Positions 1 through 8,493 of a DNA stretch of 53,544 bases are shown here, piece by piece. The stretch's first letter is position 1, and each line of letters begins with the position of its first letter. The stretch is from Variovorax sp. CF313. Its GTDB lineage: Bacteria; Pseudomonadota; Gammaproteobacteria; Burkholderiales; Burkholderiaceae_C. The position numbers and the translations under genes are program-made. The stretch is from positions 1-53,544 of the forward strand of contig NZ_AKIW01000025.1 in assembly GCF_000282635.1 (NCBI RefSeq), in the 5' to 3' direction. The notes under the pieces are model-generated. The model was given only the letters and a program-made list of their open reading frames with translations, did no database searches and was not told the DNA's origin.

Positions 1-60
1 CGCCAACCCCCTACCGGGGGCGTGCCGGCCGCTTCGGGCGGCCGTGCGCGGCGGCCCCCT
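1..60. repeat. Partial or diverged copy of the intergenic repeat
   Basis: The first bases match the hairpin core seen in the copies at 1971 and 3394: CGCCAACCCC, a short spacer, then GGGGG. After that the sequence diverges into GC-rich inverted stretches (GGCCGCTTCGGGCGGCC is a further hairpin). It sits directly upstream of ruvX, so it separates that gene from whatever precedes it outside the window. Confidence 0.5.
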
Positions 61-75
61 GTGAGCGGACCGGCG

Positions 76-507
76 ATGTCTGACAACGCTCGGCCCCCAG
101 CACCTGCCGTTGTCCCCGCCAATTTCCAGAGCTTCCTGGGCTTCGACTTCGGCGCCAAGCGCACCGGCGTGGCCAGCGGCAACCGGCTGCTGCGCACCGC
201 CAGCCCGCAGGCCACCATCAAGGCCGAGGGCGCCGATGCCCGCTTCGCGCAGGTCGAGGCGCGCATCAAGGAATGGCAGCCCGACGCGCTGGTGGTCGGC
301 GTGCCCTACCACCCCGATGGCGCCTCGCACGAGAACACCCGCCGCGCGCAGAAGTTCGCGCGCCAGCTGCGCGGGCGTTTCAATCTTCAGGTGTTCGAGG
401 TCGACGAGCGTTACAGCACCACCGAGGCGCTGGCCTCGGGCGCACGCGATGCCGATGCGGCTTCCGCCTGCATCATCCTGGAGCAATTCTTGAGGAGTCT
501 CCCGTGA
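76..507 (+). CDS. ruvX: Putative pre-16S rRNA nuclease / Holliday junction resolvase-like YqgF (RuvX)
   Basis: This is a 143-residue protein of the YqgF family, which has an RNase H-like fold. Family members process the 5' end of 16S rRNA precursor and were first proposed to be Holliday junction resolvases. The N-terminal glycine-rich strand [11 protein letters not shown] and the later [10 protein letters not shown] and [13 protein letters not shown] blocks are the usual conserved YqgF segments, the last carrying the conserved acidic residue. Length is normal for the family. The ATG at 76 is chosen because the open frame before it is low-complexity Ala/Arg/Pro sequence derived from the repeat; GTG at 61 is possible. 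The stop overlaps the pyrR start by four bases, so the two are translationally coupled. Confidence 0.9.
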   Translation: MSDNARPPAPAVVPANFQSFLGFDFGAKRTGVASGNRLLRTASPQATIKAEGADARFAQVEARIKEWQPDALVVGVPYHPDGASHENTRRAQKFARQLRGRFNLQVFEVDERYSTTEALASGARDADAASACIILEQFLRSLP

Positions 508-1001
508 GTTCAATCCCCGACGCCGAAGCGCTCTACACGAAGCTGCTCGCCGGCGTGAAGCCGCTGATGCGCCCCGAAACGAAGCTGGTGGGCGTCACTT
601 CCGGCGGCGCCTGGCTGGTCGAGCGGCTGCAGAAGGACCTGGGCCTGAGCGGCGCGCCCGGCATCATCTCGTCGGCCATGCACCGCGACGACTTCGCGCG
701 CCGCGGGCTCTCGGCCAGCGCGCAGACCTCGCTGCCCTTCGACGCGAATGGCGCCGACGTACTGCTGCTCGACGACGTGCTCTACACCGGCCGCACCATC
801 CGCGCCGTGCTCAACGAGCTGTTCGACTTCGGCCGTCCAGCCAGCGTGCGGCTCGCCGTACTGGTCGACCGCGGCGGGCGCGAGCTGCCGGTGGCTGCCG
901 ACTTCGCCGCCACCACGCTCACCTTGCCGAACACGCAACTGCTTGCCCTCGCCCGCGCCGAAGATGGCGCCTTCAGCCTCAAGGTGGAGGAAAACCGCTG
1001 A
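504..1001 (+). CDS. pyrR: Bifunctional PyrR: pyr operon regulator / uracil phosphoribosyltransferase-like
   Basis: This 165-residue cytoplasmic protein is a type I phosphoribosyltransferase of the PyrR family. PyrR senses UMP or PRPP to regulate pyrimidine biosynthesis, and some members also convert uracil to UMP. The PRPP-binding loop is clear in [18 protein letters not shown] (residues about 87-104), and [16 protein letters not shown] is the typical C-terminal PyrR segment. The GTG start at 504 overlaps the ruvX stop (GTGA), and the stop overlaps the pyrB ATG by one base. The position directly before pyrB fits a role in controlling the pathway. No attenuator can be identified between them because the genes abut. 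Confidence 0.92.
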   Translation: MSSIPDAEALYTKLLAGVKPLMRPETKLVGVTSGGAWLVERLQKDLGLSGAPGIISSAMHRDDFARRGLSASAQTSLPFDANGADVLLLDDVLYTGRTIRAVLNELFDFGRPASVRLAVLVDRGGRELPVAADFAATTLTLPNTQLLALARAEDGAFSLKVEENR

Positions 1002-1963
1002 TGCTCTACAAGCGAAACCCCCAGCTCAACAAGAACGGCGAGCTGATCCACCTGCTGTCGATCGAGGGCCTGCCCAAGGACATCGTCACGCACATCCTCG
1101 ACACGGCCGCCAACTTCACCAGCGTGAGCGACCGCGAGGTGAAGAAGGTGCCGCTGCTGCGCGGCAAGAGCGTGTTCAACCTCTTCTTCGAGAACAGCAC
1201 CCGCACCCGCACCACCTTCGAGATCGCGGCCAAGCGCCTCTCCGCGGACGTCATCAACCTCGACATCGCGCGCTCTTCGGCCACCAAGGGCGAGTCGCTG
1301 CTCGACACGATCGCCAACCTCAGCGCCATGGCCGCCGACCTGTTCGTGGTGCGCCACAGCGAGTCGGGTGCGCCGTACCTGATCGCTCAGCACGTCGCGC
1401 CGCACGTACACGTGGTGAATGCTGGCGACGGCCGCCATGCGCACCCGACGCAGGGGCTGCTCGACATGTACACGATCCGCCACTACAAGAAGGACTTTGC
1501 GAACCTCACGGTCGCGATCGTCGGCGACGTGCTGCACTCGCGCGTGGCGCGCTCCGACATCCATGCGCTCACCACGCTCGGCTGCGCCGAAGTGCGCGTG
1601 GTCGGCCCCAAGACGCTGGTGCCGAGCGACATGGCCGGCATGGGCGTGCGCGTGTGCCACACGCTCGAAGAGGGCATCAAGGACTGCGACGTCGTCATCA
1701 TGCTGCGCCTGCAGAACGAGCGCATGAGCGGCGCGCTGCTGCCGTCGTCGCAGGAGTTCTTCAAGACCTTCGGCCTCACGCCCGAGAAGCTGCAGCTGGC
1801 CAAGCCCGACGCCATCGTGATGCACCCCGGCCCCATCAACCGCGGCGTGGAAATCGACTCCGCCGTGGTCGACGGCAAGCAAAGCGTGATCCTGCCGCAG
1901 GTCACCTTCGGCATTGCCGTCCGGATGGCCGTCATGAGCATCGTCGCAGGCAACGAAGCATAA
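1001..1963 (+). CDS. pyrB: Aspartate carbamoyltransferase catalytic subunit
   Basis: Catalyses carbamoyl phosphate + L-aspartate to N-carbamoyl-L-aspartate, the committed step of pyrimidine synthesis. The 320-residue protein has the carbamoyl-phosphate motif [13 protein letters not shown] (Ser66-Thr-Arg-Thr-Arg), the [12 protein letters not shown] block and the [11 protein letters not shown] block of the aspartate domain. It has an N-terminal extension ([23 protein letters not shown]) like that of Pseudomonas-type ATCases, which assemble with an inactive dihydroorotase homologue. The downstream gene is such a homologue, so a PyrB-PyrC' complex is likely. No regulatory pyrI subunit is present. 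Confidence 0.97.
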   Translation: MLYKRNPQLNKNGELIHLLSIEGLPKDIVTHILDTAANFTSVSDREVKKVPLLRGKSVFNLFFENSTRTRTTFEIAAKRLSADVINLDIARSSATKGESLLDTIANLSAMAADLFVVRHSESGAPYLIAQHVAPHVHVVNAGDGRHAHPTQGLLDMYTIRHYKKDFANLTVAIVGDVLHSRVARSDIHALTTLGCAEVRVVGPKTLVPSDMAGMGVRVCHTLEEGIKDCDVVIMLRLQNERMSGALLPSSQEFFKTFGLTPEKLQLAKPDAIVMHPGPINRGVEIDSAVVDGKQSVILPQVTFGIAVRMAVMSIVAGNEA

Positions 1964-1970
1964 AGATGTT

Positions 1971-2068
1971 GCTCGCCCCCCGTCTTCGCGCACTTCGTGT
2001 CGCTTCGCCAACCCCCTGCCGGGGGCAACACCGGTGGCCCGGCGGAGCCGGTTCCACGGTGTTTCCCG
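1971..2068. repeat. Intergenic repeat, copy after pyrB
   Basis: This roughly 98-bp element starts seven bases after the pyrB stop. It reads GCTCGCCCCC-(C)GTCTTCGCGCACTTCGTG, then the hairpin CCCCCTGCCGGGGG, then CCCGGCGGAGCCGGTTCC. It is nearly identical to the copy at 3394 and similar to the copy at 53465. It contains no open frame. The two hairpins could stabilise mRNA ends or act as weak terminators inside the pyr operon. Confidence 0.85.
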
Positions 2069-2102
2069 AAAAGGCCCCGACTGCCACCGGAAGAACAGAC
2101 GC

Positions 2103-3386
2103 ATGAACATTCTTATTTCCAACGGGCGCGTGATCGATCCCGCCTCCGGCGTCGACAAGAAGGCCGACGTCGTCATCAGTGATGGCCGCATTGCCGGCAT
2201 CGGCAACATCCCCGCGGGCTTCAAGGCCGAGCGCACCCTCGATGCCACGGGCTGCATCGTCGCCCCCGGCCTCGTCGATCTCGCCGCGCGCCTGCGCGAG
2301 CCCGGCTACGAACACGAAGGCATGCTCGAAAGCGAAATGGCCGCGGCCATCGCCGGCGGCGTCACCAGCCTCGTGTGTCCGCCCGACACCGACCCGGTGC
2401 TCGACGAGCCCGGCCTTGTCGAGATGCTCAAGTTCCGCGCCGAGAAGCTGCAGCGCGCACGCCTGTTCCCGCTCGGTGCGCTCACGCGCGGCCTGGCCGG
2501 CGGCGTGCTGACCGAGATGGCCGAACTCACCGAAGCCGGCTGCATCGGCTTCAGCCAGGCCGACGTGCCGCTGGCCGACACGCAGGTGTTGCAGCGCGCG
2601 CTGTCGTACGCCAGCACCTTCGGCTACACCGTGTGGCTGCGTCCGCAGGACCGCGACCTCGGCAAGGGCGTCGCGGCCAGCGGCCCGCTCGCCACGCGGC
2701 TCGGCCTCGCGGGCGTGCCCGTGTCGGCCGAGACGATCGCCATCTTCACCATCGTCGAGCTGATGAAGGCCACCGGCGCGCGCGTGCACCTGTGCCGCAT
2801 CTCCAGCGCGCGCGGCGTGGCACTGGTGCGCGAGGCCAAGGCGCAGGGCCTGCCGCTGACCTGCGACGTCAGCATCAACTCGCTGCACCTGGCCGACACC
2901 GACATCGGCTACTTCGACAGCCGCGCCCGCCTGAACCCGCCGCTGCGCCAGCAGGGCGACCGCGACGCGCTCTCGGCCGCGCTGGCCGACGGCACCATCG
3001 ACGCGCTGGTGTCCGACCACACGCCAGTCGAGGCCGACGCCAAGACGCTGCCCTTCGCCGAGAGCGAACCGGGCGCGACGGGCCTCGAACTGCTGCTGCC
3101 GCTCGCGCTGCAGTGGGGCGAGCGCAGCGGCGCGGGCATGGCGCGCGCCATCGAGGTCATCACCTCGGCGCCGGCGCACCTGCTGGCGTCCGCCGACGCG
3201 GGCACCGGCATCGGCCGCCTCGTCGAAGGCGGCGTGGCCGACCTGTGCGTGTTCGACCCGGCGCTCGAATGGCAGGTGCAGCCCGATGCGCTCAAGAGCC
3301 AGGGCAAGCACACGCCGTTCGCCAGCTACCCCATGCAGGGCCGCGTGCGCCACACACTGGTGGCAGGCCGCGTCGTCCACGGCTAG
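2103..3386 (+). CDS. pyrC': Inactive dihydroorotase-like protein PyrC' (PyrX), probable ATCase assembly subunit
   Basis: This 427-residue protein has the amidohydrolase-superfamily TIM-barrel organisation of class I dihydroorotase. The N-terminal beta cap, LREPG and VNPPLR-like (LNPPLR) blocks are recognisable. The metal site is lost: where active enzymes read D-x-H-x-H-LREPG, this one reads DLAARLREPG (Ala61 and Arg63 in place of the two His). Where active enzymes have TPHHL, this has SINSLHL. The later Asp survives in VSDHTPV. Such inactive homologues (pyrC' of Pseudomonas) form a structural complex with PyrB, so catalytic PyrC must be elsewhere. ATG 2103 follows the repeat; the preceding 69 bases of open frame are repeat sequence. 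Confidence 0.9.
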   Translation: MNILISNGRVIDPASGVDKKADVVISDGRIAGIGNIPAGFKAERTLDATGCIVAPGLVDLAARLREPGYEHEGMLESEMAAAIAGGVTSLVCPPDTDPVLDEPGLVEMLKFRAEKLQRARLFPLGALTRGLAGGVLTEMAELTEAGCIGFSQADVPLADTQVLQRALSYASTFGYTVWLRPQDRDLGKGVAASGPLATRLGLAGVPVSAETIAIFTIVELMKATGARVHLCRISSARGVALVREAKAQGLPLTCDVSINSLHLADTDIGYFDSRARLNPPLRQQGDRDALSAALADGTIDALVSDHTPVEADAKTLPFAESEPGATGLELLLPLALQWGERSGAGMARAIEVITSAPAHLLASADAGTGIGRLVEGGVADLCVFDPALEWQVQPDALKSQGKHTPFASYPMQGRVRHTLVAGRVVHG

Positions 3387-3393
3387 AAATGAA

Positions 3394-3493
3394 GCTCGCC
3401 CCCAGTCTTCGCGCACTTCGTGTCGCTACGCCAACCCCCTTGCAGGGGGCAACACCAGCGGCCCGGCAGAGCCGGTTCCGCGGTGTTCCGCGA
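3394..3493. repeat. Intergenic repeat, copy after pyrC'
   Basis: This element of about 100 bp starts eight bases after the pyrC' stop. It has the same order as the copy at 1971: GCTCGCCCCCAGTCTTCGCG, CACTTCGTGTCG, hairpin CCCCCTTGCAGGGGG, then GGCCCGGCAGAGCCGGTTCC. The substitutions in the hairpin stem keep pairing, which suggests that the structure matters. Confidence 0.85.
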
Positions 3494-3538
3494 CCATGCA
3501 TTGACATTGAAGCAAGTAGCTGAGAGGGCGCACGTCTG

Positions 3539-4285
3539 ATGTTTCATTCGCTGAAAGCCTGCTGGCGCCTCCTGCATGCGATCGCGCATGCGCTGGCCGG
3601 CTGGTGGACGATCCGTTTCACCTTCCCCGGCCTCTCGCAGCCCGAGCGCAATGCACGCGTGCAGGCATGGTCGAAGCGCATGCTCGAGATCATGGGCATC
3701 ACGCTCAAGGTGCAGGGCACGCCGCCGCCCGAAGGTCCGGTCCTGCTGATCTGCAACCACCTCTCCTGGCTCGACATCACCTGCATCCACGCGGCACGCC
3801 ATGTGCGCTTCGTGTCGAAGTCGGACGTCAAGAACTGGCCGCTGATCGGCACGCTGTCGAATGGCTCCGGCACGCTCTACATCGAGCGCGAACGCCGCCG
3901 CGACGCGCTGCGCGTGGTGCACCACATGACCGAGGCGCTGTGCAACGGCGACCTGATCGGCGTGTTCCCCGAAGGCACGACCAGCGACGGCCGCGGCCTG
4001 CTGCCGTTCCATGCCAACCTGCTGCAGGCGGCCATTTCCTCGGGCGCACCCGTGCTGCCCGCTGCACTGCGTTTTGCCGATGCGGCCACCGGCGAAACCA
4101 GCCAGGCCCCGCGCTACATCGACGACGACAGCCTCGCCGCGTCGCTATGGAACACGCTGCGTGCGCCGCCGCTGCTGGCCATCGTGCGCTTCGGCGAACC
4201 GCAGCATCCGCACGGCCGCGAGCGCCGCGCCTGGGCCCAGTCGCTGCATGAAGACGTGCAGCAGCTGCGCCGCGAGACGCACTGA
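3539..4285 (+). CDS. plsC: 1-acyl-sn-glycerol-3-phosphate acyltransferase
   Basis: This 248-residue membrane-associated acyltransferase adds the second acyl chain to lysophosphatidate to make phosphatidic acid. The family motif H-x4-D appears as NHLSWLD (His74, Asp79), and the glycerol-phosphate motif as FPEGTTSDG. A hydrophobic N-terminus (WRLLHAIAHALAGWWTI) is compatible with membrane attachment. The start at 3539 has a purine-rich GAGAGGG upstream. The gene is separated from pyrC' only by the repeat and is probably co-transcribed with the pyr genes. Confidence 0.93.
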   Translation: MFHSLKACWRLLHAIAHALAGWWTIRFTFPGLSQPERNARVQAWSKRMLEIMGITLKVQGTPPPEGPVLLICNHLSWLDITCIHAARHVRFVSKSDVKNWPLIGTLSNGSGTLYIERERRRDALRVVHHMTEALCNGDLIGVFPEGTTSDGRGLLPFHANLLQAAISSGAPVLPAALRFADAATGETSQAPRYIDDDSLAASLWNTLRAPPLLAIVRFGEPQHPHGRERRAWAQSLHEDVQQLRRETH

Positions 4286-4295
4286 CGAGAGAGAC

Positions 4296-4324
4296 AAAAA
4301 AAGCGCCCCACGAGGGAGGCGCTT
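4296..4324 (-). terminator. Rho-independent terminator for the minus-strand small-protein genes
   Basis: The stem AAGCGCC (4301-4307) pairs with GGCGCTT (4318-4324). Read on the minus strand it is followed by a run of seven T. It lies 70 bases after the 25-residue ORF at 4397-4474 and converges on plsC. A second hairpin (ACGGCGCA...TGCGCCGT, about 4325-4344) is adjacent. Confidence 0.75.
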
Positions 4325-4396
4325 AACGGCGCACGGATGCGCCGTGAGGAGGAACCGATCCGTTTCTTCTTCGACTTCGCTTTTCTTCTTGTTTCG

Positions 4397-4474
4397 TCAA
4401 AGAATCCCGAAGATCTTCAGGCCGATGATCACGATCAGGGGTACGCCGCACAGCCAGAGGATGATGCTTTTCAC
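4397..4474 (-). CDS. 25-residue single-span membrane peptide
   Basis: A very short open frame starts at GTG (4472-4474) and stops with TGA (4397-4399). It encodes a peptide beginning (V/M)KSIILWLCGVPLIVII and ending GLKIFGIL. It is almost wholly hydrophobic with Lys at position 2 and near the C-terminus, as expected of one transmembrane helix. A GGAGA Shine-Dalgarno lies 7 bases upstream, and an intrinsic terminator follows. Function is unknown; short peptides of this style (KSIIxWLxGVPxxVI) are, as I recall, common unannotated genes in proteobacteria. It may share a transcript with the secreted protein upstream. Confidence 0.6.
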   Translation of the reverse strand: MKSIILWLCGVPLIVIIGLKIFGIL

Positions 4475-4593
4475 GATCAGGTCTCCTTGAAACAGGCAGG
4501 CCTGCAGACTGGCCGCGGCGCAGCCTCACCGGTGCGGGAGAAAGCAAACCATGCGCGTGGGCGGGTGCCTACACGAGGAGCAACCCGGTCGGA

Positions 4594-4956
4594 TCAGTAG
4601 CGTTCCTCGTAATAGCGGCGGTGCTGTTCGCGCTCCCATTGCCGGCGACGCCATTCACGGCGCTCGGCGCGGCGTTCTTCCCAGCGCGAGTCGGGCTCGT
4701 AGTAGACCGGAGGCGGAACCGAGTACGCGGGCTGCTGGTAGCGCACCGGCGGCGGGGGCTGGTAATAGGTGGGCGGCGGCGTATAGACGGGCGCCGGCTC
4801 GTAGTAGACCGGCGGCGGCTCGCTGACGACCACGCCCGGCACGCCGATGCCGATGGACCAGCTCGTTTCTGCATTGGCCGATGCGGCCATGCCCAAGGTG
4901 CCTGCGGCGACGACGCCGACAGCGGCGAGCTTGAGAACAGTTCTGCGAAAAGTCAT
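4594..4956 (-). CDS. Secreted Pro/Tyr-rich protein of unknown function
   Basis: This 120-residue protein has a clear Sec signal peptide (FRRTVLKLAAVGVVAAGTLG, cleavage after ASANA near residue 29). The middle is built of proline-tyrosine units such as PPPVYYEPAPVY and PTYYQPPPPV. The C-terminus is strongly charged (RWEERRAERREWRRRQWERE). Comparable small periplasmic or surface proteins are common in Comamonadaceae, but no enzymatic domain is visible. The low complexity suggests an extended surface or periplasmic linker. AGGAG precedes the ATG. Confidence 0.8.
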   Translation of the reverse strand: MTFRRTVLKLAAVGVVAAGTLGMAASANAETSWSIGIGVPGVVVSEPPPVYYEPAPVYTPPPTYYQPPPPVRYQQPAYSVPPPVYYEPDSRWEERRAERREWRRRQWEREQHRRYYEERY

Positions 4957-5205
4957 TGGGGACTCCTGGAAGGCGGAAAAAATAAGCCCTCATGGGTGTC
5001 CAACGCGCCGGTCCCCGCAATCGCGCACTTCGCTGCTGTGAAGAACGTTCCCAGATGTGACGAGCCCGGTCGCGATCGGTGCGGCGGCCGTCAGCCCCTA
5101 GCCGCTGCGTGCAGGCAGATCGCGCTGCGGCGGGCCGCCAATCGCGCATTTGCCACCGATTCCGGCATCGACTTCGGCACCCACGCGGAAGCGCACGACC
5201 CTAGC

Positions 5206-5598
5206 ATGAAAGATCCCGTGTTCAACTTCACCAGACCTTTCATGTCAAACAATCTGCTCGTCAACTTCAACCTCGACCAGCTCGGCGAACCGCGCGAATA
5301 CCGGCCGCCGGCCGAACGCGTCATCGAAGGCGACATCGTGTGCCGCAACTGGGACGTCGACAGCGCCAAGGACGGCAAGGTGCGCGCTGGCGTGTGGGAG
5401 TCGACACCCGGTGTGAACCATTCCATCAAGGGTGAGACCTGGGAGTTCTGCCTGATCCTGTCCGGCCTGGTCGAGATCACCGAGGCAGGTCAGAGCCCGG
5501 TGACTTACGGAGCCGGCGACTGCTTCATCATGAAGCCTGGCTACGTCGGCACCTGGCGCACCATCGAAACGGTGCGCAAGGTGTGGGTCATGGCTTGA
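5206..5598 (+). CDS. Cupin domain protein (DUF861/cupin_3 type)
   Basis: This 130-residue single-domain cupin has the strands WESTPGVNHSIKGETWEFCLILSGLVEITEAGQ (motif-1-like region) followed by YGAGDCFIMKPGYVGTWRTIETVRKVWVM, the sequence style of cupin_3 proteins related to EutQ and ureidoglycine aminohydrolase. Only one or two of the classical His metal ligands are obvious, so metal binding is uncertain. Two starts are possible: ATG 5206 and ATG 5242 (giving MSNNLLVNF); neither has a strong ribosome site. The substrate is not predictable. Confidence 0.75.
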   Translation: MKDPVFNFTRPFMSNNLLVNFNLDQLGEPREYRPPAERVIEGDIVCRNWDVDSAKDGKVRAGVWESTPGVNHSIKGETWEFCLILSGLVEITEAGQSPVTYGAGDCFIMKPGYVGTWRTIETVRKVWVMA

Positions 5599-5832
5599 GG
5601 GGGAGAGAGCCGAGCGTGTGGATCGCGCCGTGGCCGGTGCATGACATGACATCGGCGCGCCGGCATTCGACGAGATCGTGCAGCGCGGCGCACTCACCAC
5701 CGGCCTGACCTGGCACCTCGCGCGCCTGCGCTGGTCGTGGACATGGATCCAGGGACTGATCGCTTGTTGGCACATGTCGTGCTTGAGCGTTTCCTTTCGT
5801 CCTTTTCGCCATTCCACCCAACGGAGTTCCAT

Positions 5833-7494
5833 GTGAAGCGTGCTGCCCCCGCCCTGTTCCTGAAGCCCCTGGCCGCCTGCGCGGCAATCGCGACCCTGGC
5901 CCTGGCCGCCCCCCATGCGATGGCACAGGAAAAGACGATGCGCATCGCCATGACGGCAGCCGACATTCCGCGCACGCTGGGCCAGCCCGACCAGGGCTTC
6001 GAGGGCAACCGCTTCACCGGCATTCCGATCTACGATTCGCTCACGCAGTGGGATCTGTCGAAGGCCGACACACCGAGCGTGCTGGTTCCCGGCCTCGCCA
6101 CCTCGTGGGCAGTGGACGCCAAGGACAAGACCAAGTGGGTCTTCAAGCTGCGCCCCGGCGTCAAGTTCCATGACGGTTCGGCCTTCTCCGCCGACGCGGT
6201 GGTGTGGAACGTGCAGAAGGTTCTCGACAAGGACGCCCCGCAGTTCGACCCCAGCCAGGTCGGCGTGACGGCTTCGCGCATGCCCACGCTCAAGTCGGCG
6301 CGCAAGATCGACGACACGACGGTCGAGCTCACCACCAGCGAGCCCGACGCCTTCCTGCCGATCAACCTCACGAACCTGTTCATGGCCTCGCCCGCGCAAT
6401 GGCAGAAGAAGTTCGATGTCGCCGCAGGTTCCACGCCTGCCGACAAGGCCAAGGCCGCCTGGACCGCCTTCGCCGCCGACCCCGCCGGCTCGGGTCCGTT
6501 CAAGGTCACGCGCTTCGTGGCGCGCGAGCGGCTGGAGCTGGCCGCCAACAAGGGCTACTGGGACGCCAGGCGCGTGCCGAAGATCGACAAGGTCGTGATG
6601 CTGCCGATGCCCGAAGCCAATGCGCGCACCGCCGCGCTGCTGGGCGGTCAGGTCGACTGGATCGAGGCGCCCGCGCCCGACGCCATGGCGCAGATCACGC
6701 AACGCGGCTTCAAGATCTATTCGAACGCGCAGCCGCACGTATGGCCATGGCAACTCTCGTTCGCCGAAGGCTCGCCCTGGCTCGACAAGCGCGTGCGCCA
6801 GGCGGCCAACCTGTGCATCGACCGCGGCGGCATGAAGCAGCTGCTGGGCGGCATGATGGCCGAGCCTAAAGGCACGGTGCCGCCGGGCCACCCGTGGTTC
6901 GGCAAGCCCAGCTTCGACATCCGCTACGACGTGAAGGCCGCGCAGGCCCTCATGACGCAGGCCGGCTACTCCGCGGCCAAACCGATCAAGGTGAAGGTGC
7001 AGATATCGGCCTCGGGCTCGGGCCAGATGCAGCCGCTGCCGATGAACGAGTTCGCGCAGCAGTCGCTCAAGCAGTGCTACTTCGACGTGCAGTTCGACGT
7101 GATCGAATGGAACACGCTCTTCACCAACTGGCGCAAGGGCGCGAAGGACCCCTCGGCCAATGGCGCCAACGCGGTCAACATCAGCTTCGCAGCGATGGAC
7201 CCGTTCTTCGCGATGGTGCGCTTCGTGAGCACCAAGGCCTTCCCACCGGTGTCGAACAACTGGGGCTACTACGGCAGCCCCGAGGTCGACAAGCTGGTGG
7301 CCGACGCGCGCACCAGCTTCGACGACAAGGTGCGCGACGCCGCGCTCGCAAAGCTGCACACGCACATCGTGGACGACGCGCCGTTCGTGTGGATCGCCCA
7401 CGACGTGGGGCCGCGCGCACTCTCGTCCAAGATCAAGAACGTGGTGCAACCGAAAAGCTGGTTCATCGACATCGCCACCATGACGATGGACTGA
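5833..7494 (+). CDS. ABC transporter periplasmic substrate-binding protein, family 5 (peptide/nickel type)
   Basis: This 553-residue SBP_bac_5 protein captures its ligand in the periplasm for the permeases encoded next. The GTG start at 5833 gives a normal signal peptide (KRAAPALFLKPLAACAAIAT...APHAMAQ) and has GGAG six bases upstream; the longer frame from 5737 would bury the signal peptide. The block WVFKLRPGVKFHDGSAFSADAV is the family signature, and the C-terminal part ends in DDAPFVWIAHDVGPRAL. It is the first gene of a five-gene Dpp/Opp-type operon followed by an amidase, so an amide or ureide ligand is possible, but nothing in the sequence fixes specificity. Confidence 0.93.
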   Translation: MKRAAPALFLKPLAACAAIATLALAAPHAMAQEKTMRIAMTAADIPRTLGQPDQGFEGNRFTGIPIYDSLTQWDLSKADTPSVLVPGLATSWAVDAKDKTKWVFKLRPGVKFHDGSAFSADAVVWNVQKVLDKDAPQFDPSQVGVTASRMPTLKSARKIDDTTVELTTSEPDAFLPINLTNLFMASPAQWQKKFDVAAGSTPADKAKAAWTAFAADPAGSGPFKVTRFVARERLELAANKGYWDARRVPKIDKVVMLPMPEANARTAALLGGQVDWIEAPAPDAMAQITQRGFKIYSNAQPHVWPWQLSFAEGSPWLDKRVRQAANLCIDRGGMKQLLGGMMAEPKGTVPPGHPWFGKPSFDIRYDVKAAQALMTQAGYSAAKPIKVKVQISASGSGQMQPLPMNEFAQQSLKQCYFDVQFDVIEWNTLFTNWRKGAKDPSANGANAVNISFAAMDPFFAMVRFVSTKAFPPVSNNWGYYGSPEVDKLVADARTSFDDKVRDAALAKLHTHIVDDAPFVWIAHDVGPRALSSKIKNVVQPKSWFIDIATMTMD

Positions 7495-7520
7495 CCCCCT
7501 CCCGCAGCCAGCCACGAGCC

Positions 7521-8474
7521 ATGTTCGCCTACCTCCTGCGCCGCGTGATCTACGCCGTGCCGATCATGATCGGCGTGGCCCTCGTGTGCTTCCTGCTCGT
7601 GCACATCGCGCCCGGCGATCCGCTGGTGTCGATCCTGCCGCCCGATGCGTCCGCCGAACTGCAGGCGCAACTGCGCGAGCTGTACGGCTTCAACCGTTCG
7701 CTGCCCGAGCAGTTCGCGATGTGGCTGTGGCGCGCGATGCACGGCGACCTGGGCGTGTCCATCGCGAGCAATCGCGCGGTGGCCGGCGAGGTGTTCACCG
7801 CCGTGGGCAACACGCTGCGGCTGGCGGTGGTGGCCACCTTCATCGGGTTCGTGCTGGGTTGCCTCTTCGGCTTCGTAGCGGGCTACTTTCGCGGCTCGTG
7901 GGTCGACCGGCTGGCCTCGGTGTTCTCGGTATTGGGCGTGAGCGTGCCGCACTACTGGCTGGGCATGGTGATGGTGATCGTGTTCTCGTCGCAGCTCATG
8001 TGGCTGCCGGCCACCGGCGCGGGCCCCAGCGGCTCGGACGACTGGGCGTGGGACTGGGCGCACCTGCAGTTCCTGCTGCTGCCGGCGCTCACGATGTCGG
8101 TGATTCCCATGGGCATCATCGCGCGCACGGTGCGCGCGCTGGTGGCCGACATCCTCGACCAGGAGTTCATCGTGGGCCTGCGCGCCAAGGGGCTCACTCA
8201 CCTCGGCGTGTTCCGCCACATGGTGAAGAACGCGGCGCCCACGGCGCTGGCCGTGATGGGCCTGCAGCTGGGCTATCTGCTCGGCGGCTCGATCCTCATC
8301 GAGACCGTGTTCTCGTGGCCGGGCACCGGCTTCCTGCTCAACTCGGCCATCTTCCAGCGCGACCTGCCGCTGCTGCAGGGAACGATCCTTGTGCTGGCGC
8401 TGTTCTTCGTGCTGCTGAACCTGCTGGTCGACGTGCTGCAAACCTTGCTCGATCCGCGCATCGCGCGCGCCTGA
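7521..8474 (+). CDS. ABC transporter permease, DppB-like
   Basis: This 317-residue inner-membrane permease starts MFAYLLRRVIYAVPIMIGVA and is followed by an APGDP motif, both typical of DppB/OppB. It has about six membrane spans. The EAA loop reads EFIVGLRAKGLTHLGVFRHM, where the ATPases dock. It lies 26 bases after the binding-protein gene and 19 before the second permease. Confidence 0.93.
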   Translation: MFAYLLRRVIYAVPIMIGVALVCFLLVHIAPGDPLVSILPPDASAELQAQLRELYGFNRSLPEQFAMWLWRAMHGDLGVSIASNRAVAGEVFTAVGNTLRLAVVATFIGFVLGCLFGFVAGYFRGSWVDRLASVFSVLGVSVPHYWLGMVMVIVFSSQLMWLPATGAGPSGSDDWAWDWAHLQFLLLPALTMSVIPMGIIARTVRALVADILDQEFIVGLRAKGLTHLGVFRHMVKNAAPTALAVMGLQLGYLLGGSILIETVFSWPGTGFLLNSAIFQRDLPLLQGTILVLALFFVLLNLLVDVLQTLLDPRIARA

Positions 8475-8493
8475 AGAAGAAAGCCGCCAAGCA

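Noticed and set aside
5650..5760. Possible gene remnant upstream of the family 5 binding protein
   Set aside because: A readable stretch (AFDEIVQRGALTTGLTWHLA) lacks a start and matches no family I can name; too short to support.
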